This document shows, piece by piece, positions 1-10,622 of a stretch of 64,000 bases of DNA. Under the pieces are notes generated by a model. The model was not told the origin of the DNA and did no database searches. It saw only the letters and a list, made by a program, of their open reading frames with translations. Made by a program: the position numbers and the translations under genes. Within the stretch, counting starts at the first letter, position 1; every line of letters begins with the position of its first letter. The stretch comes from Blepharisma stoltei. Lineage: Eukaryota > Ciliophora > Heterotrichea > Heterotrichida > Blepharismidae. The stretch lies in the NCBI GenBank assembly GCA_914767885.1, contig CAJZBQ010000056.1:760001-824000 (forward strand), in the 5' to 3' direction.

Positions 1-495
1 TGGCAACACAACTGAACTCAAAGACGTCGGGGCGAGGTCCTGGGGAGAGTTCTCTTTTCTTCTTAACAAATCGCTGCCCTGGAGGTCTTTGCGACGAGAG
101 AGGGCTATCGGTTTGGAAGAGCAGCACACCCTTTGTGCTGTCCGGTGCACCTCCTTCGGCCCTTGAAAATTTGAGGGAAATCTTATCGCTCGCCTGGCCG
201 TACCCATAACCGCATCAGGTCTCCAAGGTTAGCAGCCTCTAGTACGTAGAACAATGTAGATAAGGGAATTCGGCAAATTAGATCTGTAACTTTGGGAAAA
301 AGATTGGCTCTGAGGGCCAGGTCTTGGGCCTTCTGACCTCTTCATAGCTTCGCAGGAAGGGGCGACCTGACCAGCGTTAGCGACTGTTGAGCCAGGAGTA
401 ACCCAGGACAGCGAATGGCTAACTCAGAACTGGAGCAGCGAGGGGAATCCGACTGTTTAATTAAAACAAAGCATTGTGAAGGCCTCAAAAGGTGT

Positions 496-549
<54 letters not shown>

Positions 550-550
550 T

Positions 551-589
<39 letters not shown>

Positions 590-653
590 TGGGACCAAAA
601 TTTTTTCCATAAATATTTCCTAGTAAATTTACTATAAAATATTGATTTTTCTC

Positions 654-660
<7 letters not shown>
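590..660 (+). other. 71-bp insertion in LSU rRNA at a CTCTCTT direct repeat
   Basis: The universal string ACTATGACTCTCTT|AAGG is split. CTCTCTT stands at 583-589 and again at 654-660, with AT-rich sequence between. Deleting 590-660 restores the conserved helix. The site is within 1 nt of the well-known Tetrahymena group I intron position (L1925), but 71 bp is far too short for a group I intron. No GT-AG frame is possible across the repeat. An IES-like germline insertion is my preferred reading. Confidence 0.8.
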
Positions 661-696
<36 letters not shown>

Positions 697-1155
697 TGCA
701 TGAATGGATTAACGAGATTCCTACTGTCCCTATCTACTATCTAGCGAACCCACAGCCAAGGGAACGGGCTTGGCAGAATCAGCGGGGAAAGAAGACCCTG
801 TTGAGTTTGACTCTAGTCTGGCTTTGTGAAATGGCGTAGGAGGTGTAGACAAGTGGGAGCCCTGCGACCTTGAAAAACCACTACTCTTGATGTCATTTTA
901 CTTACCTCGTGAGGTAGCGACCATTCGTGGTTCTAGCTTTGCTTGCTAAGCGAGAGACAGAGCCAGGTAGGGAGTTCGGCTGGGGCGGCACATCTGTTAA
1001 ACAGTAACACAGGTGTCCTATGGCAAGCTCAAAGAGAACAGAAATCTCTTGTAGACCAAAAGGGGAAAAGCTTGCTTGATTTTGATTCTCAGTACGAATA
1101 CAAACCGCGAAAGCGTGGCCTATCGATCCTTTGCTTTTTAAAAGTCTTAAACCAG

Positions 1156-1249
1156 GCTTATTTTTTTTAGTGGAAAAAAATTTTATGTTTTTTTTATATA
1201 GACCCTAAAAAATTTTTTTTACTATATAAAGCTAACACCCCTAAACCAG
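1156..1249 (+). other. 94-bp insertion in LSU rRNA at a TAAACCAG direct repeat
   Basis: TAAACCAG occurs at 1148-1155 and 1242-1249, with very AT-rich sequence between. Removing one copy plus the spacer gives the same helix length as yeast between the CGATCCTTT and AGAGGTG blocks (21 nt). The insertion reads GC...AG, so an unusual spliceosome-like intron cannot be excluded from sequence alone. A germline insertion removed from DNA is equally possible, and this repeat does contain a TA. Confidence 0.75.
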
Positions 1250-1297
1250 AGGTGTCAGAAAAATTACCACAGGGATAACTGGCTTGTGGCAGCCAAG

Positions 1298-1370
1298 GTG
1301 ACTCCTAAAAATTTTTAGAAAAATCTTATAGGAAATTATTTGTAAAAAATAATAATAATCCACAGCCAAG
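1298..1370 (+). other. 73-bp insertion in LSU rRNA at a CAGCCAAG direct repeat
   Basis: The universal string GGCAGCCAAG|CGTTCATAGC is interrupted. CAGCCAAG is found at 1290-1297 and 1363-1370. The insertion can be written GT...AG, but its two sister insertions in the same gene cannot both be written that way. That argues for a common DNA-level mechanism acting on short direct repeats. Confidence 0.8.
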
Positions 1371-1397
1371 CGTTCATAGCGACGTTGCTTTTTGATT

Positions 1398-1431
<34 letters not shown>

Positions 1432-1466
1432 GAATTCACCAAGTGTCGGATTGTTCACCCGCTAAT

Positions 1467-1521
<55 letters not shown>

Positions 1522-1885
1522 ATGAACTGATGTCGCTACAGTAATCCAACTCAGTACGAGAGGAACCGTTGGGTCAGATCACTGGTTCATGCGATTTCCT
1601 GACAAGGAAGTGTCGCGATGCTACCATCTGTTTGATTATGGCTGAACGCCTCTAAGTCAGAATCAATGCTGGAACGCGACGTCCGCCAGTCACCTATGGA
1701 AACCATAATCCCACTCCCAACTGAGATCCTTGTCCAGGCGAAATGCTGAAGACGGCTTCTCAATGTACCAAATAGTGACTGGGACAAATCTTTTGCAGAC
1801 CACTTACATGGAACGAGGGATTGTACGTACGAGAGTAAGCTTGTCTTACGATCTACTGAGATCCAGCCTCCTTCCTTCGATTTGT

Positions 1886-2535
1886 CACCCCCTGTATATT
1901 ATTCTCTGCTGGGGTATCAATCTTATCTTTGGTTTCGAATATTAGAAACAAATTATTTGCCTTTCTTTAATATCTTATGCATTTTATTTGATCTTTCTCT
2001 TATTTTTGACAATAAAAATATTCATTCTTATCATCTATATTTTATTTAATTTATATCAAAATTATTAAATACAATAGAATGAAATGAAAAATATTAATTA
2101 TCAAATAAATCAGCTGTAATTTGGAAATTTAAAGTATTTTTCTAGGAGCGCATATAAAAATATTATTGGAAAACTCCAGGTGAGAAAATTTTATTGCTAT
2201 AGTAATAATTTAACTACGAAATAAATTGCAATGTCTTATTTTAAGTACTCTTTTTGAAGAAATCAGGTAGATTAATTATTACAATTATTATTTGAAACAG
2301 ATTATATAATAAATTTTAGTGCATTTATTAAATTAAAAACAATATTTCAAGATCAAAACACAAGAATCTAAGTCCAATGAAGAATAAAGCACTAATTTTT
2401 TGCATTAAATAAGAAAAGCCACTAAATAAAAATTATTTTAACAATTAATATTTATTTTTAATATAATTAAAAGATTTCATCTAGAGTAGCTGCGCAGAAC
2501 GTAAAAATCCTATTAATGATTCATCTTTTTAAATA
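1886..2535. other. AT-rich spacer downstream of rRNA gene
   Basis: There is no convincing coding potential, tRNA or tandem repeat. Composition drops abruptly from rRNA-like to strongly AT-rich. The next feature is a long palindrome at 2536. I see nothing else to annotate. Confidence 0.6.
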
Positions 2536-2763
2536 TAGAAATTGCCGGATGATGGTGCTCTCAATGCGCCATCATCGGGCAACGTCTTTTCAGGGTCCAC
2601 ACGGGAATGGGTTCCACGTGTGGAGCCCTTTTTAAAACGTGGAGAATCCTCACTTTCACGCGCCAAAAAGGGCTCCACACGTGGAACCCATTTCCCTTGT
2701 GGACCATTAAAAGACGCTGCCCGATGATGGCGCATTGAGCGCCGTCATCGGACAATCAGTATA
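2536..2763. repeat. Nested palindromic element (TA-TAG family), 228 bp
   Basis: A GC-rich imperfect palindrome sits in an AT-rich spacer. TA (2534-2535) precedes TAGAAATTGCCGG, and the far end reads CGGACAATCAGTA followed by TA (2762-2763). Each half contains smaller palindromes: a GGATGATGG...CCATCATCGG hairpin near the end, then a CCACACGGGAA...TTCCACGTGTGGA hairpin. The second hairpin is shared with the element at 57561-57791, which makes the two a family. No protein is encoded. By analogy with the same architecture inside an exon at 11861-12065, it is probably an IES or MITE. Confidence 0.75.
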
Positions 2764-2912
2764 TCCCTTATTTATGCACTTGAAGTTATAAATTTATTTA
2801 GCACTGATATGACATAATCATGATTTTAATCAAAAATTCACTGATAATCTTTTTTAATGCTGAATGCTAAATAAAATCTATTTATTGTTAAATTCTTTAT
2901 ACAACCATTAAA

Positions 2913-3695
<783 letters not shown>

Positions 3696-3725
3696 TTTAA
3701 TATATTAGAATCCTTTAATTTAAAA

Positions 3726-4619
3726 ATGAATTATTCTAACGATTTTCAAAGCGAGCTCAGATGAAGAAATATTGTTGATGCTGAAGGGCAAAAAAAAGAT
3801 TTTAATTATCCATGGAACATGAAGTACCCATACCAACAAAAAAATTCGAGGAGCTCAGATATTAGCTATAGATCTGACTCTTCAAGATCAACTGTAAAGG
3901 CAAGACCTGATAAAATAAACATCCCAATAACTGCAAGGTTCCAAGAAAGCCTAAAAGATAGAGCAAAAAGCGTAAAACGCAATGAAAGATCAATTATAAC
4001 TGAAAGGTTGTCAAATGCTTATCCGAACTGCGAAATAGATTCCGCGAAAAAGGAACTATTTAATAGTAAATTTGAAAGAACAAGCCCGCTTAAAAAAGAA
4101 TTCTTTGAAAAAGAAAACATATCAGTTTTACCTTCAAAATACTTAGATAACACACAAGAAACTTACAACTTTTCATCGAGTCCTAATACCGATGCAATGA
4201 AAAGTTTTCTATCTTCTATCGGTTCAAACGCTGCTGAAGACGAGAGTTTCGTTTCAAGCAGACTAGATTATGGAAAATTGAAGTATAGAAACGGAGTTAG
4301 AAAAATGAATCAATTTTTAGGCCAAAGAAATTGTTATGGATTCGACTCTGAGAATAGAAGCCCAAATGGAGATTTGGCTGAATTAAGAAATAGCGACAGA
4401 ATTTTGAGAGAAATTAATTTAGAAGAAAAATACAATAGGAATACTGATTTAGAGATGACAATAGACACAAGCATGAAGGGTGATTTTAGCCCATTTAAAG
4501 CAAATAATGTTAGCCATTTGTCAAATGCACTAGACAAATTTATAGCAGGAGTTTCCCAAGTAGAGGATGAGCTAAAAGACTTAAAAAGGGCTGCTTTTGG
4601 AAAAAGCTCATTTGATTAA
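3726..4619 (+). CDS. Uncharacterised Ser/Lys-rich protein
   Basis: A 297-residue ORF starts 30 bp after the TPI stop. The start at 3726 is extended through one UGA Trp codon (QSELRWRNIV). The protein is hydrophilic and rich in Ser, Lys, Arg and Asn, and most of it looks disordered. The last 45 residues (from SHLSNALDKF to the end) could form an amphipathic helix or short coiled coil. There is no membrane segment and no recognised catalytic motif. Codon use resembles the neighbouring genes, so it is probably real, but I do not recognise a family. Confidence 0.75.
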
Positions 4620-4688
4620 TTTAGTTATAAAAAATTATTTTATTGACTCTGGCAATCTAGATCTTTATAAATGAATAAAATTACGAAC

Positions 4689-6346
4689 TTAGCTATTTTC
4701 TAAGTATCTTGTGACTTCTTCTAATACAGAGCTAATAGGTTGGTCATTTGGCATACCTAATGCTTGCCTTGCAAACTAAATTACAATTACGGATAAAAAT
4801 CTCTTCATCTCATGTACGAACACAAAAACATTATCAATCGTCCCTGTAATTTGATCTGTTTGCTTTATTGAAAATAATTTACAAAAATGTCTCAATGCAT
4901 TTGCCTTTTCAAAAAGATCAATATCATCACTGCTTCTAAAAATTTCTAAAATTTTCTTTTTAAACTCAGTCAATTCAAAAGTTCTTTGCTTCAAATGTTT
5001 TATTGCCGGTAGCACATTTGCGTAAATTTCTTCTCCTACCTTATATTCATCAGGAAATAACTCATTTAATATAGATTCTATCAGTTCTTCTATCCTCGGA
5101 AGTGACAAAACAACTTGCTGCATTTTGAAGATTGATGATGGAATTTCGCTAAAAGAATTCAATGAAAGCGCATTCATTATTAAATTCAAAACTTTAACTT
5201 TTTCATTATATTCAGAATTCGCTTGTTCTTCTAAACATTTCACTCTTTCTCTCACTCCCAACCTCCATGAGCGAACAAAAAAATTTTGTTCGCTAATGAA
5301 GGGGATTAATTTTTTTAAAAATTTATATATAAAATTAGCAGAAATTGGAAAGCAAATATTTATTTAATTTGTAAAATTTACGTTTTAATATGCAATTTTT
5401 TTTAAAATTAAACAAGATTTGCAACAGATTCCATTATACTAATTATCACTTATATATCAAATTTTTTTTTATAGTCAGTGTCACTAACTATAATAAAAAA
5501 TTTTTTGTTCATTCATGGAGGGTGGGTTTTTGGGCAAAAATAGGGATTTTCCCAATGGTTTTGTTCGCTTAGGGAAGGGGGAGCCAGCATTTTTACTTCC
5601 TTTTGTGTTTCTTCAAAGAGTTTTACTTTGTCTGTGTTTAGCATCCTCTTTATATTAAGAATCGCTATATCCTTGTCATTGCCAACTTCATTGGCCTTTT
5701 TTAGCTTCTTTTTGAGAGTTCTGTTATATTCTTCAAGTTCTACATTTCTTTTGGTCGTGTTTTCGTACTCTTTAAGTTTTTCTTTTAATCTTTTTAACTC
5801 TTCATCTTTTCTTTCCATCTCTATTTTTAGCTCTTTGTTTTCTTTTTCTAAGTCACTGATTTCATTGGTTTTTTCAAGTCTATTTTTGAGCATTCTATTA
5901 TAATCTTCAAGCTCGGCATTCCTTTTGATTGCGTTATTGTATTCTTTTCCCTGTTCTTTTCATTTATTTAGCTCTTCTTCGTTGCTTTCTAATTGAGTTT
6001 TTAATTCTTTGTTTTCTCTTGTCAATTTGTATATATTATTTTCTGCTTCTCCTAGACTGGTTACTTGGTGAGCATAGCCTGTTAATACGTCTACAAGGGC
6101 ATCAGAAAGTGAATTTCAATCTGGTACTTCATTATCAATTTCTTGATATAAAATAACAGGATTAAACCCATATTTTTCTAGCAATTCATTGATGTCTTTT
6201 CAGTAATCCTGCTGATCTTCAATTTCTCTTTCTTCCTCCTCATGGAATTCTTCATTCGGCACACTTATATTAGGTGATATCTCATTTTCTTCACGTGACC
6301 ATTCTTTTCCAGCATTAGAAAATGCTATTTTAGAAGATCGGTTCAT
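4689..6346 (-). CDS. Uncharacterised coiled-coil protein (one IES, one intron)
   Basis: The gene starts at 6346 (MNRSSKIAFSN) and ends at 4689 (RYLENS). The middle third is a long Glu/Lys/Leu-rich coiled coil. The C-terminal third is a compact helical region with hydrophobic heptads (EIPSSIFKMQQVVLSLPRIE). A 15-nt intron lies at 4776-4790 (GT...TAG on the minus strand). A 332-bp IES at 5255-5586 splits the coiled coil. Removing both gives 436 codons plus stop with an intact frame, and UGA is read as Trp at three or more places. I do not recognise the family; filament-like or scaffold proteins have this look. Confidence 0.8.
5255..5586. mobile_element. BogoMITE-like IES with TG rather than TA ends
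   Basis: The ends read CTCCCAACCTCCATGAGCGAAC on the left strand-wise order (first 20 bases match the MITE family) and GGAAGGGGGAG on the right, with the family's internal AT-rich block between. Unlike its relatives, the flanking direct repeat is CA on the + strand (TG in the gene's direction) at 5253-5254 and 5585-5586. Cutting there restores the frame (KML|RERVKCLEE). It is a diverged copy whose left hairpin has lost perfect pairing. Confidence 0.85.
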
Positions 6347-6849
6347 GCATTCTCTTACTTCTGATAAGTGACAAATTCACGGAAAAATCTTGTTTTTTGT
6401 AAAATTAATATTTCTTTAGGCTAGTATAATTTTTATGAAGTATTTTGTTATGTAAATTATTATAATGAGATTTTAGTCAATTCTAGGCATCTTTACGATT
6501 TTTTTTCAAATTTTTTAAGTTTGAGAAGTTATTTTCTCGCATAAAAAATTATGCACACAGAAATATTCCTGATTGCTATCAAGCGCCATAATTTTTCCCT
6601 TCAAAATTCCTCATTTTTAGAAAAATAGATATTGATTGGATCGACCAGTAACAATTTTTCTCATGCATATAATCTTTATGCAAACAAAAATTAACTCTCT
6701 ATTGGGTGGGGAAAAATGTTTCACCACTCATAAAGGAATAGGAGTTAAATATTTCTCTATATTTTAGTTAGGTACTCACTTTTGTAATTTTTATGGAAAA
6801 TAAAAAATTACCAAAAAATGTAATTAATTTTATGATTCTGAGAACAGTT
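6347..6849. other. Intergenic, AT-rich
   Basis: About 500 bp lie between two minus-strand genes. I see no ORF with coding character and no member of the repeat families found elsewhere. It is probably the promoter side of the gene at 4689-6346 plus the 3' flank of the gene at 6850. Confidence 0.5.
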
Positions 6850-7092
6850 TTATCCCTTAGAAGATGCTTCTTCTTTTCTTTTAGGAGAAATCTGGTGAAA
6901 AAGGCCTGTAAGCTTCCTTATTTCGCTTTGGATTTCTCCTGATTGTTTAAAAAATTCTTCAACTGATTTATTTAAAGTTGGCGATAGTATGTGTGGAGAC
7001 ACATAAGTCTCTTTGGTGTTTTCTGATTTATCACTGTAGCTTTGATCGCTAGATAGATCTAAAGGGCTTTTTTCTTCTTTTACCTTTTCCAT
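6850..7092 (-). CDS. Small uncharacterised protein
   Basis: It has 80 residues if started at MEKVKEE (7092). An in-frame upstream Met at 7164 would add a hydrophobic stretch, but it overlaps the divergent gene starting at 7156, so I prefer the shorter form. The protein is Ser/Lys/Glu-rich (SPLDLSSDQSYSDKSEN) and ends with ISPKRKEEASSKG. It shares a 63-bp divergent promoter region with the TPR gene. No family was recognised. Confidence 0.5.
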   Translation of the reverse strand: MEKVKEEKSPLDLSSDQSYSDKSENTKETYVSPHILSPTLNKSVEEFFKQSGEIQSEIRKLTGLFHQISPKRKEEASSKG

Positions 7093-7155
7093 TTCAGCGA
7101 ATTGGCTTCGCAATTTTCTTATTAAGAAATTAATGAAATTCCAATAATAATAGAA

Positions 7156-8214
7156 ATGGACCAAACAAGTTTAAGAAAGTTGGCACTCTGGGCTAATGAA
7201 AACTGTCTACCTAAAATCTTAAGGGTAAATATAAATATTAGTGTGAATCTCATGTAAACGAGCTATCCTGGATCCCTGATATAGCAATCAAATCAAAGGC
7301 GCTGGTGGATTATGGAATTGTGAAAGCAGAAATGATAGATTTAGAGAGAGCAAGACTTCTTTATTATGTAGCATTTGCATATCAAGGCTTTCCAAGTGAA
7401 AATAACTGCAATGAATCTCCATTTGGACAAATAGTGAGAGTGGCTGAGGTACTTAACAAGTAGATCGAAGATCCTTTGCTACCTGAACTAAGCACTTCTC
7501 AAGAAATGTTAGTCCCTGGGACTGTTATATATGCTCTCGTCATTTGTCACTCCAAAGAAGATTGTGATATTTCAATAGGCTCCGATTCTTTCTTTAAAGA
7601 ACTCACGACTAATTAATTTTTCTCAAGGGAATAGTTCAGGGAAAACATCATATATGCTAGGAAAAGTAGCAAAAAAGCATATTTTTCTACCAGAAAATAT
7701 CCCATTAAATTTAAATCAAGAGCTTATAAACAAAATTGGGATAAACCAATATTCTCAACCTACCAAAGCTTTTAAAGAGCCTCTAGATTTTGTATGAACT
7801 ATATAGAATGATGCAAGAAATAGCCAAAATAGCAAATGATCACAAGAAAAGCTAGATAAAGGGATCACAATAGCCACAGAACTTGAAGACTTGCCAAGAG
7901 CTATAAAATATTATAATGATGCGATTCAATTAAACAGAGACAATAAAGATGCTTATAAGGTCAGGGCTATTGCTTACTCCCAACAAGGGAAGTATGAAGA
8001 TTCCATCAGCGACTTCCAAAAAGTCTTGAAACTTGACCCAGACGATTCTCAAGCCCAAGAAGCCTTGCTAAAAGTTGAAGACAAAATAAAAGAGAAGCAG
8101 CATAAAAGAATGCTGATGACTTTTGGTTACGAGCTAAAAAACGCAAAACAATACAACCAAGGGAACGAGCATCTTCTAGTATACTCTCCAAAGCCTAGGA
8201 AAATTAAAAAATAG
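7156..8214 (+). CDS. TPR-repeat protein with four very short introns
   Basis: Reading from MDQTSLRKLALWANEN, the frame needs introns at 7225-7241 (17 nt), 7449-7463 (15 nt), 7564-7579 (16 nt) and 7792-7806 (15 nt) to give 331 residues. The C-terminal third is a clear tetratricopeptide pair (AIKYYNDAIQLNRDN, AIAYSQQGKYEDSISDFQK, VLKLDPDD) followed by a basic tail. TPR domains bind partner proteins such as chaperones; the partner here is unknown. The 7564 intron looks like a canonical 15-mer ending TAG, but the frame continues only if the following G is also removed. If that is wrong, the gene is frameshifted near 7580-7640. Confidence 0.7.
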
Positions 8215-8303
8215 TTGGCTAAATAATACTTAAATTAGATCATCTCAAATCTTCCTGTTCGATGATTGAAAATTCTATATCTTCTTAGCTTCCTTAGATA
8301 GTT

Positions 8304-8710
8304 CTACACAAATAAAATGGTGAAGTCACCGACCTGTCCTCTTCAAACTTTCAGAGTTTGACAACCTTGAAGTGGTCCGAAGCCAAACCGAGCAGAAACG
8401 GATCCGGATGTTTATGTTTCGATTGGAATTTGCCTTCCTCATCTGTTAATGAAGACTTAGAGTCTTCCCAATGGTATTTGAAAAGAAAGGCATTGTGCTC
8501 TGGATGTCGCTATGCTGGCAATAAAAACATGGCTTTACCGATACAGCTAGGGAGTTTAGTTTAGTTGAACTCTAATCACAGAAGCAACAACTTTCAAGTC
8601 TCTAAACCGTATACTATCTCTGATAGTAATGCTGACAAATCTAGGGTGGTTGTCTGGTGCTGAGCATGCCTTTTCCAATGCCTGCCTGTGGTGTGGCGTT
8701 AAATAAGGAG
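8304..8710. mobile_element. GC-rich retroposon-like element (boundaries approximate)
   Basis: It begins ACACAAATAAAATGG followed by a CACCGACC block, the same start as the element at 32858-33357, then diverges. It is clearly GC-richer than its surroundings and has no ORF of note. I could not find a convincing flanking target duplication, so the ends are estimates. It lies between the 3' ends of two convergent genes. Confidence 0.6.
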
Positions 8711-8713
8711 GCC

Positions 8714-8995
8714 CTAATCTTTGGTAATCTTAAATCCTAATCCAAGATAATTCTTGATCTTTCTCTTCTCTTTCATTGTATATTCTTTCGGGAAAATATC
8801 ACGATAATTGACTTCTTTATCGAAATTTTCAGGCTCATACTTAAGATGTTTGATTTCTTCAGGAAGTTTATTGGGGTCTGTTGTATATATGATTTTTGCA
8901 GAAGGATCAGAAATGAAACTTTGGAAATTATAAACTTCATTAATGTCTGGCGCTTTTCTAACCCTTATTTATATTTTGGGAAAATTAGAGACCAT
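8714..8995 (-). CDS. Possible small basic protein, in-frame stop near start
   Basis: From ATG at 8995 the frame reads MVSNFPKI, hits a UAA, then stays open for about 80 residues (RKAPDINEVYNF ... LGLGFKITKD) to the UAG at 8714. The downstream part has convincing amino-acid composition (Lys/Asp/Tyr, PKEYTMKEKRK), so I think a real exon is present. The start, or a splice at about 8970, is unresolved. It may be a small mitochondrial or ribosomal protein given its neighbour uL13m, but this is a guess. Confidence 0.35.
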
Positions 8996-9164
8996 TTAAG
9001 AGCAAGTAAAAATACTTTGTAATATAATTTTTTAAATAGATAATAATTATTACGATAGCAAGATCTCTTGCTAATCTATTAAAATTTACACCCTAAACAT
9101 AAATTTCATCAAATATTTGCAAATTAAATATAATTTAATATAAAAATTTTAAAAAAAGATGACC

Positions 9165-9872
9165 TTAGCCAGCGAAAGAGGGTGTAAGTACAAACTGAGG
9201 GAGAAAATCGAAGTCATGATATAAATCAGGGTAAATAAAGAGCCTTTGCATATAATGGGGCCTAACATTGTTGCTAGGAAGCATGCCTCTAACAGCTTGA
9301 TTTACTACTCTTCTCCAGTGGTGCCTTTCAAGGACTTGTCCAATTGTCATTTCTTTTAAGTGGCCTGGATATCTGGAATGGCTGCGATATAATTTTGATC
9401 TTCCTTTTGGTCCCAAGACCATAGGATTTTTACCATTAACCACGACTACAAAATTCCCAACACTTTTGTCTGTGATGTGGGAATGATTATAAATTGGCTG
9501 GTTTTTTCCTTGGAGATAATATGCGATTTTTGTGGCCATTCTGCCAAGCGGAAGTGCTTCAGCGTTAAAGATATGCCAGGTTTGAGTGCCTACAGGGTAG
9601 CACATATAAGCAGGCTGTGGAGTTCTGGGCTTTTCAATACCTGCTAATTCAAGTACATCATCAGTAGGAATATCTATCCAATCTGTTTTTAGACCTCGCG
9701 GAGGATTAGAAGGGTCTCCAGGAATTGGTCCAAGGGCTTTAGTCATGTCATCACTATCATCACTTGTGTCTAGGGTGTAAGCCGAATTAACAAACTTTAT
9801 TCTTGAGCTTCTCTTGACTCTTAAGAAAGGGTTAGAGATTGCAGCTCGAAATATCCGAGAAAGCAGAGCCAT
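9165..9872 (-). CDS. MRPL13: Mitochondrial ribosomal protein uL13
   Basis: A 235-residue uL13-family protein of the mitochondrial large ribosomal subunit. Family features are the WHIFNAEALPLGRMATKIAYYLQGK block, the NFVVVVNGKNPMVLGPKGRSKLYRSHSRYPG region and the VRGMLPSNNVR loop. The N-terminus (MALLSRIFRAAISNPFLRVKR) is a good mitochondrial presequence, rich in Arg and Ser without acidic residues. A long linker and a roughly 30-residue C-terminal extension exceed the bacterial protein, as is usual for ciliate mitoribosomes. Start at 9872. No intron or IES is seen. Confidence 0.9.
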   Translation of the reverse strand: MALLSRIFRAAISNPFLRVKRSSRIKFVNSAYTLDTSDDSDDMTKALGPIPGDPSNPPRGLKTDWIDIPTDDVLELAGIEKPRTPQPAYMCYPVGTQTWHIFNAEALPLGRMATKIAYYLQGKNQPIYNHSHITDKSVGNFVVVVNGKNPMVLGPKGRSKLYRSHSRYPGHLKEMTIGQVLERHHWRRVVNQAVRGMLPSNNVRPHYMQRLFIYPDLYHDFDFLPQFVLTPSFAG

Positions 9873-9930
9873 TTTATTAAACTCAAGCAATCAATTTGAA
9901 TTGGATGCTTTGTTGCTATATTAATATAAT

Positions 9931-10355
9931 ATATATTAAAATAGCGGCACACGTCAACCTGCTATCTTGGCGCAACAGTCAAGACCTTATGGCCACGGCG
10001 AACTGGGACTGACTCCAAGCTGAGAATAAAGTAAAGACTCAAGAGGTGTGAATCTTTGGATCCGAGGATCCATGGGCATTCCTCTACCGAGACTGGGGGT
10101 TTCAGCCCAGGCCACTGGAGAGTAGTCTTTTTCCTGAGCTGTCGAAGGAAGGCATCTCGACACCCAATAGACTTCAAAGATCTTGAAACCAAGCTACTCC
10201 AATCGCCCGTAGGCCGAAGGTATCGGAAAGGGCATTATATGAGGGATAGACCCCTCTGGGCTGGAGTTGAAAAGCGGTAGAACCTCCCGTACTTGATGTC
10301 TTTTGGTGATTGCGTCACCAATATCGCTAACACCTAACTTTAACAGCCTAACCTA
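9931..10355. mobile_element. GC-rich retroposon-like element with 16-bp target duplication
   Basis: GCTATATTAATATAAT is present at 9915-9930 and again, exactly, at 10356-10371. The 425 bp between are GC-richer than the flanks and end in an AAC/CCTAA-rich tail (CTAACACCTAACTTTAACAGCC). Long perfect target duplications plus a simple tail are the hallmark of target-primed retrotransposition. No reverse transcriptase is encoded, so this is SINE-like or a dead copy. Confidence 0.85.
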
Positions 10356-10622
10356 GCTATATTAATATAATTTGAGAAATAAACTCTTTATTATATATAA
10401 CAAGAGAAGAGGCTTATTAAAACCCTTACTTATTTAAAGCAGTGAATTGGTATAAAATGAATTCTCTTCCTAACTTTATCTTAAATAAAGTCTGTAATGG
10501 GTTAGCAAATTCATGATTCTTCTCTGTATGTTATATTTATTATTACCCATATCGAGCATTCTTCATAATAAAAAAAACTTAATTAAAATCTATCAAAAAA
10601 TGAGACCTTTATATAATTAGAA

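Larger units (their letters stand above)
1..1885 (+). rRNA. Large-subunit (28S) rRNA gene, 3' part
   Basis: This is the 3' half of a eukaryotic LSU rRNA. Recognisable conserved blocks are the GCGGGTAAACGGCGGGAG stretch (555-572), the AAGGTAGCCAAATGCC block (661), the CAGGGATAACTGGCTTGTGG block (about 1270), the alpha-sarcin/ricin region (near 1440) and the terminal GATCTACTGAGAT segment (1850). The 5' part lies outside the window. The 3' end at about 1885 is set by comparison with the yeast-type ending GATTTGT and could be off by a few bases. Three AT-rich insertions (590-660, 1156-1249, 1298-1370) break otherwise universal helices and are annotated separately. With the middle insertion removed, the spacing between the CCTTT and AGAGGTG blocks is 21 nt, the same as in yeast LSU. 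Confidence 0.97.

Noticed and set aside
590-660. Group I intron at the Tetrahymena LSU site
   Set aside because: At 71 bp it lacks room for P3-P7 and a G-binding core; only the position matches.
2529-2755. Three overlapping ORFs on both strands in the 2.5-kb palindrome
   Set aside because: They arise from the palindrome itself: both strands read nearly the same, and composition is not coding.
7580-7640. Frameshifted pseudogene for the TPR gene
   Set aside because: A 16-nt intron at 7564-7579 restores one open frame through to the TPR domain, and an identical situation exists in LSM5.
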